Below, one piece after another: positions 8,419 to 16,709 of a stretch of DNA of 64,000 nucleotides (positions within the stretch are counted from its first letter, which is position 1; every line of letters starts with the position of its first letter). Location: assembly GCF_025499425.1 (NCBI RefSeq), contig NZ_JAIMCB010000007.1, positions 186,001 through 250,000 on the forward strand, in the 5' to 3' direction. The position numbers and the translations under genes were made by a program. The notes beneath the pieces are model-generated. The model was given only the letters and a program-made list of their open reading frames with translations. It was not told where the DNA came from and made no database searches. Source of the DNA: Acidiferrimicrobium sp. IK (GTDB taxonomy: Bacteria; Actinomycetota; Acidimicrobiia; Acidimicrobiales; Palsa-688).

Positions 8419-9150
8419 ATGCGATTGGTGATGCTGCTGCCTCCCTCCGAAGGCAAGCGGCCGGGAGGCCAGGGACGCTGGGCGCCGGGCTCGGGGCGTT
8501 TCGGCCGGCGGCTCGGGCCCCAAAGAGCGGACGTGGCGGCCCACCTCGCGGCCGCGATGGCCGACACCTCGGAGGCGGCCCGCCTGACTGGGGTCAGCGG
8601 CTTGCGGCAGCGGGCCGCCGCCGCGGCCAACAGCGCCACGGTCGGTGGCCCCGCCCTGCCGGCGTGGCAGCGCTACACCGGGGTGGTGTGGGAGCACCTC
8701 GACCCCGAAACCCTCGACGGGGAGGCCCGCCGGCGGGCCGAGGGGATCGTGGTCGTCTCGGCCCTGGGAGGCCTGTTCGGCTTCGACGACCCGGTGCCCG
8801 ACTACAAGCTGAAGGTCGGCGCCCGCCTGGAAGGGCTGGGGGCGCTCTGGCGCTGGTGGCAGCCGGTGCTCGGCCCGGCGCTGGCGCGGGCGTCTGCGGG
8901 CGCCACGGTGGTGGACCTGCTCCCCGACGAGCACCGGCGGGCGCTCCCGGCTGACCTGGCCGCCCGACGCGTCGAGTTCCGCACTCCGACCGGCAGGGCG
9001 GCGGGGCACGCGGCCAAAGCGGCCAAGGGTCGCTTCGCCCGGCACCTGCTCGACAGCGACGGCCCGATCGAGGAGGCGGCCGGGGAGTTCCGATGGGAGG
9101 GCTGGCGGGGAGACCCGACCGGGGAGAAGCTGGTGGTGCGCGGCGGCTGA
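8419..9150 (+). CDS. yaaA: YaaA-family peroxide stress protein (DUF328)
   Basis: This 243-residue cytoplasmic protein is of the YaaA/DUF328 family, whose E. coli member limits intracellular iron and DNA damage during peroxide stress. Hallmarks are the N-terminal LLPPSEGK (residues 6-13), YTGVVWEHLD in the middle, and a C-terminal AKAAKGRFARHLL stretch, matching the family's K-x-x-RG-x-x-R pattern loosely. The length is close to the usual ~250. The ATG at 8419 is the only start before the PSEGK motif. It is divergent from the CMD-like gene. Confidence 0.88.
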   Translation: MRLVMLLPPSEGKRPGGQGRWAPGSGRFGRRLGPQRADVAAHLAAAMADTSEAARLTGVSGLRQRAAAAANSATVGGPALPAWQRYTGVVWEHLDPETLDGEARRRAEGIVVVSALGGLFGFDDPVPDYKLKVGARLEGLGALWRWWQPVLGPALARASAGATVVDLLPDEHRRALPADLAARRVEFRTPTGRAAGHAAKAAKGRFARHLLDSDGPIEEAAGEFRWEGWRGDPTGEKLVVRGG

Positions 9151-9191
9151 CCGGTGGGCTGCGCCGCCGGCGCGGGTACATACTCGTCGTC

Positions 9192-10104
9192 ATGCGCGTG
9201 GGCATCTCCATCAACTCCACCTACCAGGTCGACGACTACCGGGAGGGCCCGCAGGCGGTCCTCGAGCAGGCCCGGGCGGCCGCGTGGGCCGGGCTCGACA
9301 CCCTCTCCCTTGGGCGACCACCACTCCACCGGCCCGGCGTCGTACCTGCAAAACGTGCCCATGCTGGCGGCGGTCCTCGGTGAGTGGGACGCCCGACCGG
9401 CGGGCTGCCTGTTCCTCGTGCCGCTGTGGCATCCGGTGCTGATGGCCGAGCAGATCGGGACGCTGGCGGCGATCGCCCAGGGGCCGTTCATCGTCCAGAC
9501 CGGCCTCGGGGGAGGCTCCGGGCAGTTCGCGGCGATGGGCGTGAACCTTCGCGACCGCGGCCCGTTGCTGGAGGAGGGGATCACCGTCGCCAGCGCCCTG
9601 CTTCGTGGGGAGACGGTGGACAGCGAGCGGTGGGGTATCCGCGGCGCTCGAATCGCCCCGCTGCCGCCGCAAGGCGTCGAGTGGTGGGTCGGGGCCGGTG
9701 TCCCCGTCGCGCTCGAGCGCGCCGCCCGGATGGGGGATTGCTGGTACGCGAACGCCGACCTGACCACGACCACCGCAGCCGTCGCGATGGCTCGCTACCG
9801 CGAGGCGTGTGCCCTCTATGACCGGGACCCGGTGCGGATCCCGATCCGCAAGGACGTGTTCATCGCGGAGCGGGCGGCCGACGCAGAGAAGGTAGGCGAC
9901 GCGCTGATCGCCGCCGGCTACCGGGGGCTCGAGCGCGGCGCCGTCGCGTACGGCGACCCCGACTCGGTCGCCGAGCAGCTCGCCCCGTTCGGCGAGATCG
10001 GCTTCACCGACATCATCATCCGGACCATGGCCGCGCCGCCGGACGCCGCGGTGCGCTCCGTCGAGCTGGCCGGGGAGGTGCGCGAGAGGCTCCAGGCCGG
10101 CTGA
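9192..10104 (+). pseudogene. LLM-class F420-type oxidoreductase, broken by a +1 frameshift
   Basis: The N-terminal 41 or so codons run from the ATG at 9192 in one frame (MRVGISINSTYQ ... DTLSLG). The rest continues in the next frame from about 9312 (GDHHSTGPASYLQN) to the stop at 10104. The break is at cttgggcga (about 9309-9317), where one extra G separates TLSLG from DHHS. Removing a single G gives a complete protein of ~303 residues of the bacterial luciferase-like monooxygenase superfamily, whose actinobacterial members often use F420. Either the gene is inactivated or the G run is a sequencing error. Nothing marks it as a programmed shift. Confidence 0.75.
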
Positions 10105-10238
10105 GCCCGCAGCCCGCCGACCCAACCGGCGCCGGCGTTGTTATGGTCGGTACGCCGGCATTGACTGGGCATCCAGCGTGTCGTGACCGTCACCCCGGAC
10201 CCTGGTGGCATACCACCTTCTACCAGGGAGCCAGGGGC

Positions 10239-11195
10239 ATGGAGACCATCGAAGAGCGGCGGCCGGGGACGGTCGAGGCCCAGGAGAGCGGCGTAGGGCT
10301 GCTGCAGCGGGTCAGCGCGGCGGCGTTGGTGGTCGGTCCGCTCGCCGCGGTCGGTGTTGCCGGCGTCGTGTTCTGGCGGCACGGGATCGGGTGGTTCGAC
10401 GTGATCCTGGCGGTGGTGATGTACGCGGTCACCGGGTTCGGGCTCACCGTCGGCTTCCATCGGATGCTGACCCACGGCAGCTTCCGGCCGGCCCGGGCGC
10501 TCAAGGTGGCCCTGGCGATCGCCGGCACGATGGGCGTCGAAGGGTCGGCGTTCACCTGGGTCGCCCATCACCGCAAGCACCACGCCTACGCCGACCGCGA
10601 CGGCGACCCGCACTCTCCGTGGGATTACGGCAGCGGCTTCCCGGCCCTGCTGCGAGGGTTGGGTCACGCCCACGTCGGGTGGTTCTTCAAGTCCAACCCG
10701 TCAGAGCCGCAGCGGTGGATACCCGACCTCCTCACCGACCGCGACTTGAGCTTCGTGTCTCGCACCGCGGTTGTCTGGTCTGCGCTGTCTCTGGCCATCC
10801 CGTTCGGGATCGGCCTGGCCGTCACCGGGACGTGGTACGGGGCGTGGCTGGCGTTGCTGTGGGCCGGGCTGGTGCGCATGGCGGTGCTCCACCACGTCAC
10901 GTTCGGGGTCAACTCGCTCGGCCACATGTTCGGTTCCCGCCCGTTTCGTACCCGCGACCGCAGCACCAACATCGCCGCCCTGGCGCTGCTCAGCATGGGC
11001 GACTCCTGGCACAACGGTCATCACGCCTTCCCCACGCTGGCCCGCCATGGCGTCGACCGCCACCAGATTGATCTCTCGGCCGGCCTGATCCGCCTGTTCG
11101 AGCGCCTCGGGTGGGCCAGCGACGCTCGCTGGCCCGACCCGGCCCGCTTGGCGGCGCGGCGGCTGCCGCTCGTGCCTGCCGCCGTGGCGCTCTGA
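10239..11195 (+). CDS. Membrane acyl-CoA/fatty acid desaturase (delta-9 type)
   Basis: This 318-residue integral membrane di-iron desaturase inserts a double bond into an acyl chain. The three histidine boxes are all present: HRMLTH (HxxxxH) near residue 69, HHRKHH near 109 and HNGHHAF near 255. Hydrophobic segments lie at about 20-65 and 180-225. The start is the ATG at 10239, preceded by AGGGAGCCAGGGG. The upstream in-frame ATG at 10143 would add a non-conserved leader. It is a single gene with a GC hairpin after its stop. Such enzymes adjust membrane fluidity. No regulator is adjacent. Confidence 0.92.
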   Translation: METIEERRPGTVEAQESGVGLLQRVSAAALVVGPLAAVGVAGVVFWRHGIGWFDVILAVVMYAVTGFGLTVGFHRMLTHGSFRPARALKVALAIAGTMGVEGSAFTWVAHHRKHHAYADRDGDPHSPWDYGSGFPALLRGLGHAHVGWFFKSNPSEPQRWIPDLLTDRDLSFVSRTAVVWSALSLAIPFGIGLAVTGTWYGAWLALLWAGLVRMAVLHHVTFGVNSLGHMFGSRPFRTRDRSTNIAALALLSMGDSWHNGHHAFPTLARHGVDRHQIDLSAGLIRLFERLGWASDARWPDPARLAARRLPLVPAAVAL

Positions 11196-11212
11196 GCGGG
11201 GCGCCTCCGGTT

Positions 11213-11232
11213 CGCACCGGGCCTCCGGTGCG
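11213..11232 (+). terminator. Putative hairpin terminator after the desaturase gene
   Basis: An 8-bp perfect stem (CGCACCGG, loop GCCT, CCGGTGCG) lies 17 bases after the desaturase stop. There is no T tract, which is usual in high-GC actinobacteria, so termination efficiency is unknown. Confidence 0.45.
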
Positions 11233-11461
11233 GTGGCTAGGATCCCGGGCACGGTTGAAACGCACAGCCGCAGGGGTCGCTTTCCGCTGACCCCGAAGCT
11301 GCTTCGACTGGGAAGGTCCGGGTGGGTTCGTCCACCGCTGCTGTGTGTGCGTCACGTATGTCAGGCGCGGCCGCGCCGCTGTCTGCTCTAGCGCTGCGGG
11401 ATCACCCCGGCCGGGCTGAGCACGCCTGCCCCGCCGGGCTCATCGCGGCCGGCGCGCGGTT

Positions 11462-12184
11462 GTGAGCGGGCCGCGGCCCGAAGTCGCCAGCGACGGTGCT
11501 TCTCCGTCGGGCCCTGACCGGGAGCACCGCCCGGGTGCCCTGTCGCTGATCCTCAGCGTCGCGGTGACCGCAGTGCCCGACGTCCACGGCGCGAGCGTCT
11601 CGTTGCGCGGCCGGGGCGCCGAGTACGCCACCATCGAGGCCAGCTCCTCCGCAGCGCGGAAAATCGACGAGGTCCAGTACCGGGACGGGGGCGGACCCTG
11701 CGTCGCCGCCATCGAGACCGGCGCCGAGCAAACCCTCGCGCTGCCCTCGGGCATGTGGTCGGCGTTCTCCGAGGCCGCCGGCGCGGCCGGGATCTGCTCG
11801 GTGTGGTCCCTTCCCCTCGCCACGCGCCCCGAGGCCCCCGGTTCCTTGAATCTGTACTCGATGACCGGCGAGCCTTGGCGGGACCGGGGAGCCCAGACCG
11901 CCCGCCTGCTCGCGCTGATGGCGTCGGCCGCGCTCGGCAGCGCAGAAGAGCTGGCCGACGCCAGGGAGAGCAACGCCAACCTCCGCGAAGCGCTGCAGAC
12001 CCGCACGGTTATCGGCCAAGCGCAGGGGGTGCTCATGTCCCGTCAGGGCGTGCCCGGCGAGGAGGCGTTCGATATCCTTCGTCGGGCGTCGCAGCGGTCG
12101 AACCGCAAACTCCGAGACGTTGCCGCTGAGATCGTGGCGGGCTTCGATCGTCCACAGGAGGACCCCAGGGATGTCGATGCATGA
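11462..12184 (+). CDS. GAF-ANTAR domain protein (putative transcription antiterminator)
   Basis: This 240-residue protein has an N-terminal GAF-like sensory domain (about 25-160, with the VQYRDGGGPCVAAIETG segment) and a C-terminal ANTAR RNA-binding domain (about 170-230: TRTVIGQAQGVLM then EEAFDILRRASQRSNRKLRDVA). ANTAR proteins bind paired hairpins in nascent RNA and prevent termination. The start is the GTG at 11462. No strong ribosome binding site is visible. The 266 bp upstream contains a small GGGGTC/GACCCC hairpin but no clear dual-hairpin ANTAR target. It overlaps the next small gene by 14 bases. Many GAF-ANTAR proteins of this kind occur in mycobacteria and relatives. Confidence 0.85.
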   Translation: MSGPRPEVASDGASPSGPDREHRPGALSLILSVAVTAVPDVHGASVSLRGRGAEYATIEASSSAARKIDEVQYRDGGGPCVAAIETGAEQTLALPSGMWSAFSEAAGAAGICSVWSLPLATRPEAPGSLNLYSMTGEPWRDRGAQTARLLALMASAALGSAEELADARESNANLREALQTRTVIGQAQGVLMSRQGVPGEEAFDILRRASQRSNRKLRDVAAEIVAGFDRPQEDPRDVDA

Positions 12185-12413
12185 CGGCGGGCATCTAGAA
12201 GCCGCTCGGCTCCTTCTCGGTCTCTCACTCGAGCGGTTGTGGCTGGACTACGCGACCCTCGGAGGGAACCTGACCGCCGAGGACGTGGGTCGCTTCCTGA
12301 CCGGGCGGGCTGCGGTGGCACCCGGCGACTACGACCGCCTGGCCGTTGCGCTCAACGAGCGGTTCATGGACCGCAACGAGGACCATCCAGTCCGTTACGC
12401 CGAGGACCTGTAG
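12171..12413 (+). CDS. Small protein of unknown function (80 aa)
   Basis: This is an 80-residue acidic, helical protein with no family I recognise. It contains LLLGLSLERLWLDYATLGG followed by GDYDRLAVALNERFMDRNED. The ATG at 12171 has a strong AGGAGG ribosome binding site at about 12156-12161, inside the end of the GAF-ANTAR gene. The 14-bp overlap suggests co-expression with it. Its helix pattern recalls small proteins that accompany GAF-ANTAR genes in soil actinobacteria, but that is an impression only. Confidence 0.7.
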   Translation: MSMHDGGHLEAARLLLGLSLERLWLDYATLGGNLTAEDVGRFLTGRAAVAPGDYDRLAVALNERFMDRNEDHPVRYAEDL

Positions 12414-12416
12414 GGC

Positions 12417-12668
12417 TCAGTCCCCGGGGTGGGCCAGCTCCCGTTCCAGCGCGCTGGCCCCGTCTGCGACGCCAGCCTGCCCCAGACGGACGGTGATCGA
12501 CTCCACCGGGCTGTCGGTCATCTCCTCGGCGCACATCGTCGCGACGACCGTCGGGGCCACGCTGAGGGTGAGCCCGGCGCAGTCAATCGTGGTGGACTCC
12601 ACCCCGTCCGCCAGCCTGCGCAGCATCGCGGTGACCGCGGCGCGCCCATCGACTTGTTCGTACTCCAT
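12417..12668 (-). CDS. Small protein, possibly amphi-Trp-like (83 aa)
   Basis: This 83-residue protein is convergent with the 80-aa gene. The start is the ATG at 12668, which has a good AGGCAGGAG ribosome binding site. Longer in-frame starts up to 12884 lack support. It has an N-terminal amphipathic helix (RAAVTAMLRRLADGVES) and then alternating hydrophobic strands (TTIDCAGLTLSVAP, SITVRLG). That helix-plus-strands layout resembles amphi-Trp domain proteins, but the tryptophans are missing, so the assignment is weak. Confidence 0.6.
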   Translation of the reverse strand: MEYEQVDGRAAVTAMLRRLADGVESTTIDCAGLTLSVAPTVVATMCAEEMTDSPVESITVRLGQAGVADGASALERELAHPGD

Positions 12669-12926
12669 GGCTCCTGCCTTTCCTCTGCACGAGAGCCTCT
12701 CGGAGGCCCTCCCGGCGGCTGCGCTGGTGGCCGACATCGACTGTTTCGAGTATCGCGGTTCGGACCGCCCGCACTGCAGGGGAGAAGGTCCCATTCCCGG
12801 CGGGACAGCGGCCCGAGCGCGCCCCTGTGTCCGGGTGCGGTCGTCGGGCGGCGCGCGAAGCGCGTACGCTCGGGCGCTTTGCACCGAAGGTCAACCTCGA
12901 GGGGTCCTCGAGAGTTGAGGTACCAA

Positions 12927-15020
12927 GTGTCGACTGTCACCGAGCCCGCTGTCACCAACATCGTGGAAACCCCGCCCGGCGATCGGGGGTCGGCCGGCGC
13001 CTGGAGGCCGGCCGGCTACGTCGCGGCCCTCGACGGCCTGCGCGGTCTGGCGGTGCTCGCCGTCGTGCTCTACCACCTGCCGGCGACCTGGCTGCCCGGA
13101 GGATTCCTCGGCGTCGATGTGTTCTTCGTGCTGTCGGGGTTCTTGATCACCAGCCTCCTGCTGCGGGAGCGGCGCTCGACAGGCAGCATCGGGCTCGGGA
13201 GCTTCTGGATGCGCCGGGTCCGGCGGCTGTTCCCGGCGGCGTTGACGACGGTGGTCGCCACCACCGTGTTGGCCTCGGTGTTCGCCCGAGACGCCATGGG
13301 CCGCCTGCGCGGTGACGTCCCGGCCTCTTTGGCCTACGTCATGAACTGGCGCTTGATCTTCCACCACGACAGCTACAGCCAGGTCTTCGGGCGGCCGCCC
13401 CTGCTCGAGCACCTTTGGTCGCTCGGCGTCGAAGAGCAGTTCTACCTGGCGTGGCCCCTCGTCGTGGTCGGCGTCGGGTGGACGCTGGCGATCCGCAAGC
13501 GGCGTCGGCCCTCCTCCCGGCCCCGGAGCTTCGCTCACGCGGTGGGCGCCGTCGCGGCCGTCGGCGCAGTAGCCAGCGGCGTCCTGATGGCCGTGCTGGT
13601 CCCGAGCGGCAGCGACCCCTCCGCCGTGTACTTCGACCCGGTGACCCACGCGACGGGGTTGCTGCTCGGCGCGGCGAGCGCCGCCGCGTTCCCTCTGTGG
13701 CGGCGATCAGGCGCCATTCGGCCCAGCGCCCGCCGCCTCCTCGAGGTCCTCGCCGGCGGGGCCTGCGTCGGCATGCTGATCCTCTTCGCCACCCTCAACC
13801 AGGGAAGCTCGGGGACCTACCGGGGCGGGCTGCAACTGGCGTCGCTTCTCAGCGCGGTGATCGTCGTGGTCGCCGGCCATCCCGGCACCCGACTGGGACG
13901 GCCGCTCGGATCGCCCCCCCTGGCGTGGCTAGGCCGCCGCTCGTATTCGATCTACCTCTGGCACTGGCCGATCTTCGAGATGACCCGCCCCGGCGTCGAC
14001 GTGCACCTCCCCGCGGTGCTGGCGCTCTCGCTCCGGCTGGGCTTGACCCTCCTCGCCGCTGACCTGTCCTTCCGCTGGGTGGAGCAACCGTGGCGCACCG
14101 GCCGGGCGCAGCAGGCGCTGCGCTGGTGGTGGGGTCACGCCGCCCGCCCCATCCTGGCGGCCGGGGTCGGCGTCGCCGGAGTGGTCGGGCTTTCCGTGGC
14201 GCTTCTCCTCGCCGACGCCCCCAGCGAACTCACCCTGCCCGGCACCTCGACGGCCGCCAGCCGGGTCCCGCTGCCGGCGAGGGCGGCGTCGGGCGCCCGC
14301 CCTGCGCCCGCCTCTCCGGCCGCCGACTCGGTGGTGTCGGTCCTCGAGCGGGCCGCGGCGGGGGGGCTCGCCGCTCCCGCCACCACCCTCGGGCCGGCCC
14401 AGGTCCCGCCGGCGCCGTCGGCGCCGCCGGTCGCAGCACCGTCGGCCCCGCCTACCTCCGCGCCGGCGGGGTCACCCCCGGCCCCGGCGCCGGCCGGCCC
14501 GGTCCTGGCGATCGGCGACTCGGTGCTGCTCGGAGCGGCGGGCCAGGTGACCGCCGCCCTCGGGCCCGCCACCGTCGTCGACGCCGCGGTCGGCCGCCAG
14601 GTCGATCAGGGGCTTCAGCGGCTGAGCGAATACCGGGCCGCCGGGCGGCTGAGCGGCCTCGGGGCGGTGGTGATCGCGCTGGGCACCAACGGCCCGATGA
14701 GCGTGGACCAGTGCCGGCAGTTCATCTCGCTGGCGTCGGGCGACCGGGTCGTCTTCGTGACCGTCCGCGTCCCCCGACCGTGGCAGGACACCACCAACGC
14801 GTCGATCGCCGCTTGCGCCGCGGGGTCACCCACCGTCCGCACCGCCGACTGGTTCAGCGCGTCGGCGGCGCCGGGGGTGCTCGGCCCGGACCGGGTGCAC
14901 GAGACGGTCGCGGGCCGCTCCCTCTACGCCAGCGTGCTGGCCGGCGCGCTCAACGGCCCGCCGCCGCCGCCTCCATCGCAGGCCGGCCCGGCTGCTGCCG
15001 GCGCCCGGCTGGCACGCTGA
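12927..15020 (+). CDS. Membrane acyltransferase (OafA/YrhL type) with C-terminal SGNH domain
   Basis: This 697-residue protein probably O-acetylates a cell-surface glycan. The N-terminal acyltransferase-3 domain (about 30-400) has ten or so hydrophobic segments, the opening ALDGLRGLAVLAVVLYH and the FFVLSGFLIT motif. A Pro/Ala-rich linker (about 430-525) precedes an extracytoplasmic SGNH hydrolase-like domain with GDSVLLGA (block I), ALGTNGP (block III) and DRVH (block V). The start is the GTG at 12927, and GAGG precedes it by 10 bases. The two-domain architecture is that of OatA-like peptidoglycan or polysaccharide O-acetyltransferases. The acceptor is not known. Confidence 0.9.
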   Translation: MSTVTEPAVTNIVETPPGDRGSAGAWRPAGYVAALDGLRGLAVLAVVLYHLPATWLPGGFLGVDVFFVLSGFLITSLLLRERRSTGSIGLGSFWMRRVRRLFPAALTTVVATTVLASVFARDAMGRLRGDVPASLAYVMNWRLIFHHDSYSQVFGRPPLLEHLWSLGVEEQFYLAWPLVVVGVGWTLAIRKRRRPSSRPRSFAHAVGAVAAVGAVASGVLMAVLVPSGSDPSAVYFDPVTHATGLLLGAASAAAFPLWRRSGAIRPSARRLLEVLAGGACVGMLILFATLNQGSSGTYRGGLQLASLLSAVIVVVAGHPGTRLGRPLGSPPLAWLGRRSYSIYLWHWPIFEMTRPGVDVHLPAVLALSLRLGLTLLAADLSFRWVEQPWRTGRAQQALRWWWGHAARPILAAGVGVAGVVGLSVALLLADAPSELTLPGTSTAASRVPLPARAASGARPAPASPAADSVVSVLERAAAGGLAAPATTLGPAQVPPAPSAPPVAAPSAPPTSAPAGSPPAPAPAGPVLAIGDSVLLGAAGQVTAALGPATVVDAAVGRQVDQGLQRLSEYRAAGRLSGLGAVVIALGTNGPMSVDQCRQFISLASGDRVVFVTVRVPRPWQDTTNASIAACAAGSPTVRTADWFSASAAPGVLGPDRVHETVAGRSLYASVLAGALNGPPPPPPSQAGPAAAGARLAR

Positions 15021-15059
15021 GCACCCCGACCCCCGCCAAAGGCGAGTAGAAACAACGAC

Positions 15060-15869
15060 GTGCACGACCGCCCCGCCCCGACCGCCTGGATGTGCGACAT
15101 GGACGGCGTCTTGGTGCACGAAGGGCAGCTGGTGCCCGGCGCCGACCTTTTCGTCAACGCGTTGCGGGCCAGCGGCGCCAGCTTCTTGGTCTTGACCAAC
15201 AACTCCATCTACACGCCGCGCGACCTCGCGGCCCGGCTGTCCAACCTGGGTCTCGCAGTGGCCCCGGAGTCGCTTTGGACTTCGGGCGTGGCCACCGCCC
15301 AGTTCCTGCGCCGGCAGCGCCCCGAGGGCACCGCGTTCGTCGTCGGGGAGGCCGGGCTCACCACCGCCCTGCACGACATCGGCTACGTGCTGACCGACCA
15401 GCACCCCGACTACGTCGTCCTCGGAGAGACCAGGACCTACAGCTTCGAGGCCATCACCCGGGCCATCCGCCTAGTCGACGCCGGGGCCCGGTTCATCGCT
15501 ACCAACCCGGACCCGACCGGGCCGTCCACCGAAGGCGCCCTTCCCGCCACCGGCTCGGTCGCCGCGCTCATCCAGCGGGCCACCGGCGTGGCCCCGTACT
15601 TCGTCGGCAAGCCCAACCCGCTGATGATGCGCGAAGGCCTCAACCAACTGGGCGCCCACTCCGAGTCCACCGCAATGGTCGGTGACCGGATGGACACCGA
15701 CATTGTCGCAGGTATGGAAGCGGGATTGGAGACCATCCTGGTGCTGAGCGGGGTCACCGCGGAGCACCAGATCGAGCGGTTCCCCTACCGACCGTCGCGC
15801 ATCGTGCGCTCCGTCGCGGACCTGGTCCCCGAGCTCGAGGCCAGGACCGCCCACACGTCGTCGTCGTAG
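15060..15869 (+). CDS. HAD-superfamily phosphatase, class IIA (NagD-like)
   Basis: This 269-residue cytoplasmic phosphatase has motif I MDGVLVHEG, motif II LTNNS, the conserved FVGKPNPLMM lysine region (motif III) and MVGDRMDTDIVAGMEAG (motif IV). The class IIA cap sits between motifs II and III. Such enzymes hydrolyse small phosphate esters such as nucleotides or p-nitrophenyl phosphate. Motif I lacks the usual second Asp position (DMDGV is present as D-M-D). The GTG at 15060 is the first start. Its last 85 bases overlap the end of the convergent phenylalanine hydroxylase gene. Confidence 0.9.
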   Translation: MHDRPAPTAWMCDMDGVLVHEGQLVPGADLFVNALRASGASFLVLTNNSIYTPRDLAARLSNLGLAVAPESLWTSGVATAQFLRRQRPEGTAFVVGEAGLTTALHDIGYVLTDQHPDYVVLGETRTYSFEAITRAIRLVDAGARFIATNPDPTGPSTEGALPATGSVAALIQRATGVAPYFVGKPNPLMMREGLNQLGAHSESTAMVGDRMDTDIVAGMEAGLETILVLSGVTAEHQIERFPYRPSRIVRSVADLVPELEARTAHTSSS

Positions 15870-16702
15870 GCGTCGAACCAGCCTGGCAGGTCCTCGGCCA
15901 GCCACGCCGGCGACGGGGCGCAGTACAGCTCCTCTTGGAAACGGGCGATGTCGTAGGGCCGGGTGCCCATCGCCGCCCAGTCGACGTCGAGCACCCGGGC
16001 GTCGGCGAAGGAGCGCAGCTCGCCGACGCTGGAGAGCAGCCCGGCGCCGTAGGCCTTCAACATCCCGGCCTCGCGCACCACGCCGAACTCCAACGTCCGC
16101 CAGAAGACCCTGGAGAGGAACCGCAGCGCCTCCTCGGTCCGGGTCCTCGCCGCGGCGCGGGCGACCGACCGGTAGACGCCGGCCAGGCCCGGATCGGCCA
16201 GGTGGTGGGCGTGACCGAGCACCTCGTGGCAGACGTCGGGCTCGGGTGTGTAGAGCGGCCGGGAGCCGTGACGCATGTACTGCGTCGACCAGAACACGCC
16301 CGCCCCGAACGCTTCGTAGAACGTCCGCAGCGGGGCCAGCCCGGCGACTGGCCGGTACTCGAAGCCGGTGCGGTCGCGCAGCGCGGCGGTGACCTCCGAC
16401 AGCTGCGGAACCCGGTCGCGGGGAAGGCCGATCGCCTCGACGCCGTCGAGGAACACCGTGGCCGCCCGCTCCCGCCACAACGGCAGCAGGCCGGCGCACA
16501 CCGCCGCCCAGGTGGCGTCCTCGCCGGGGGTGTAGGCGACGTCGGGGACCGGTGTGCCAGGGGTCCACGCCAAGGCCAGGCCGGCGATGGCGTCGCGCCG
16601 GGCCCGGTACAGGGGGTCGGCGACGCCGGGGTGGTCGGCGTCCAACGCCACGACCGGGTGGCCGTCGGTGCAGCGCACCAGCGGGTAGCCCGACACCGTC
16701 AT
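15785..16702 (-). CDS. phhA: Phenylalanine 4-monooxygenase
   Basis: This 305-residue aromatic amino acid hydroxylase converts phenylalanine to tyrosine with O2 and a pterin, using non-haem iron. The iron-binding HxxxxH is in PDVCHEVLGH and the third ligand Glu is probably in the LEFGVVREAG region. FWSTQYMRHGSRPLYTPEPD is the conserved approach to the active site. There is no long N-terminal regulatory domain, as in bacterial enzymes. It lies 7 bases after the homogentisate dioxygenase gene as the last gene of the phenylalanine/tyrosine operon. Its 3' end overlaps the convergent HAD gene. Confidence 0.92.
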   Translation of the reverse strand: MTVSGYPLVRCTDGHPVVALDADHPGVADPLYRARRDAIAGLALAWTPGTPVPDVAYTPGEDATWAAVCAGLLPLWRERAATVFLDGVEAIGLPRDRVPQLSEVTAALRDRTGFEYRPVAGLAPLRTFYEAFGAGVFWSTQYMRHGSRPLYTPEPDVCHEVLGHAHHLADPGLAGVYRSVARAAARTRTEEALRFLSRVFWRTLEFGVVREAGMLKAYGAGLLSSVGELRSFADARVLDVDWAAMGTRPYDIARFQEELYCAPSPAWLAEDLPGWFDAYDDDVWAVLASSSGTRSATERTMRDGR

Positions 16703-16709
16703 CGCCTCA

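Noticed and set aside
9309-9317. Programmed +1 frameshift in the luciferase-like gene
   Set aside because: There is no rare codon or stop at the shift point and no stimulatory structure seen. A sequence error or mutation is simpler.
11196-11461. ANTAR-target double hairpin upstream of the GAF-ANTAR gene
   Set aside because: Only one small GGGGTC/GACCCC stem is visible and no second stem with the expected hexaloop.
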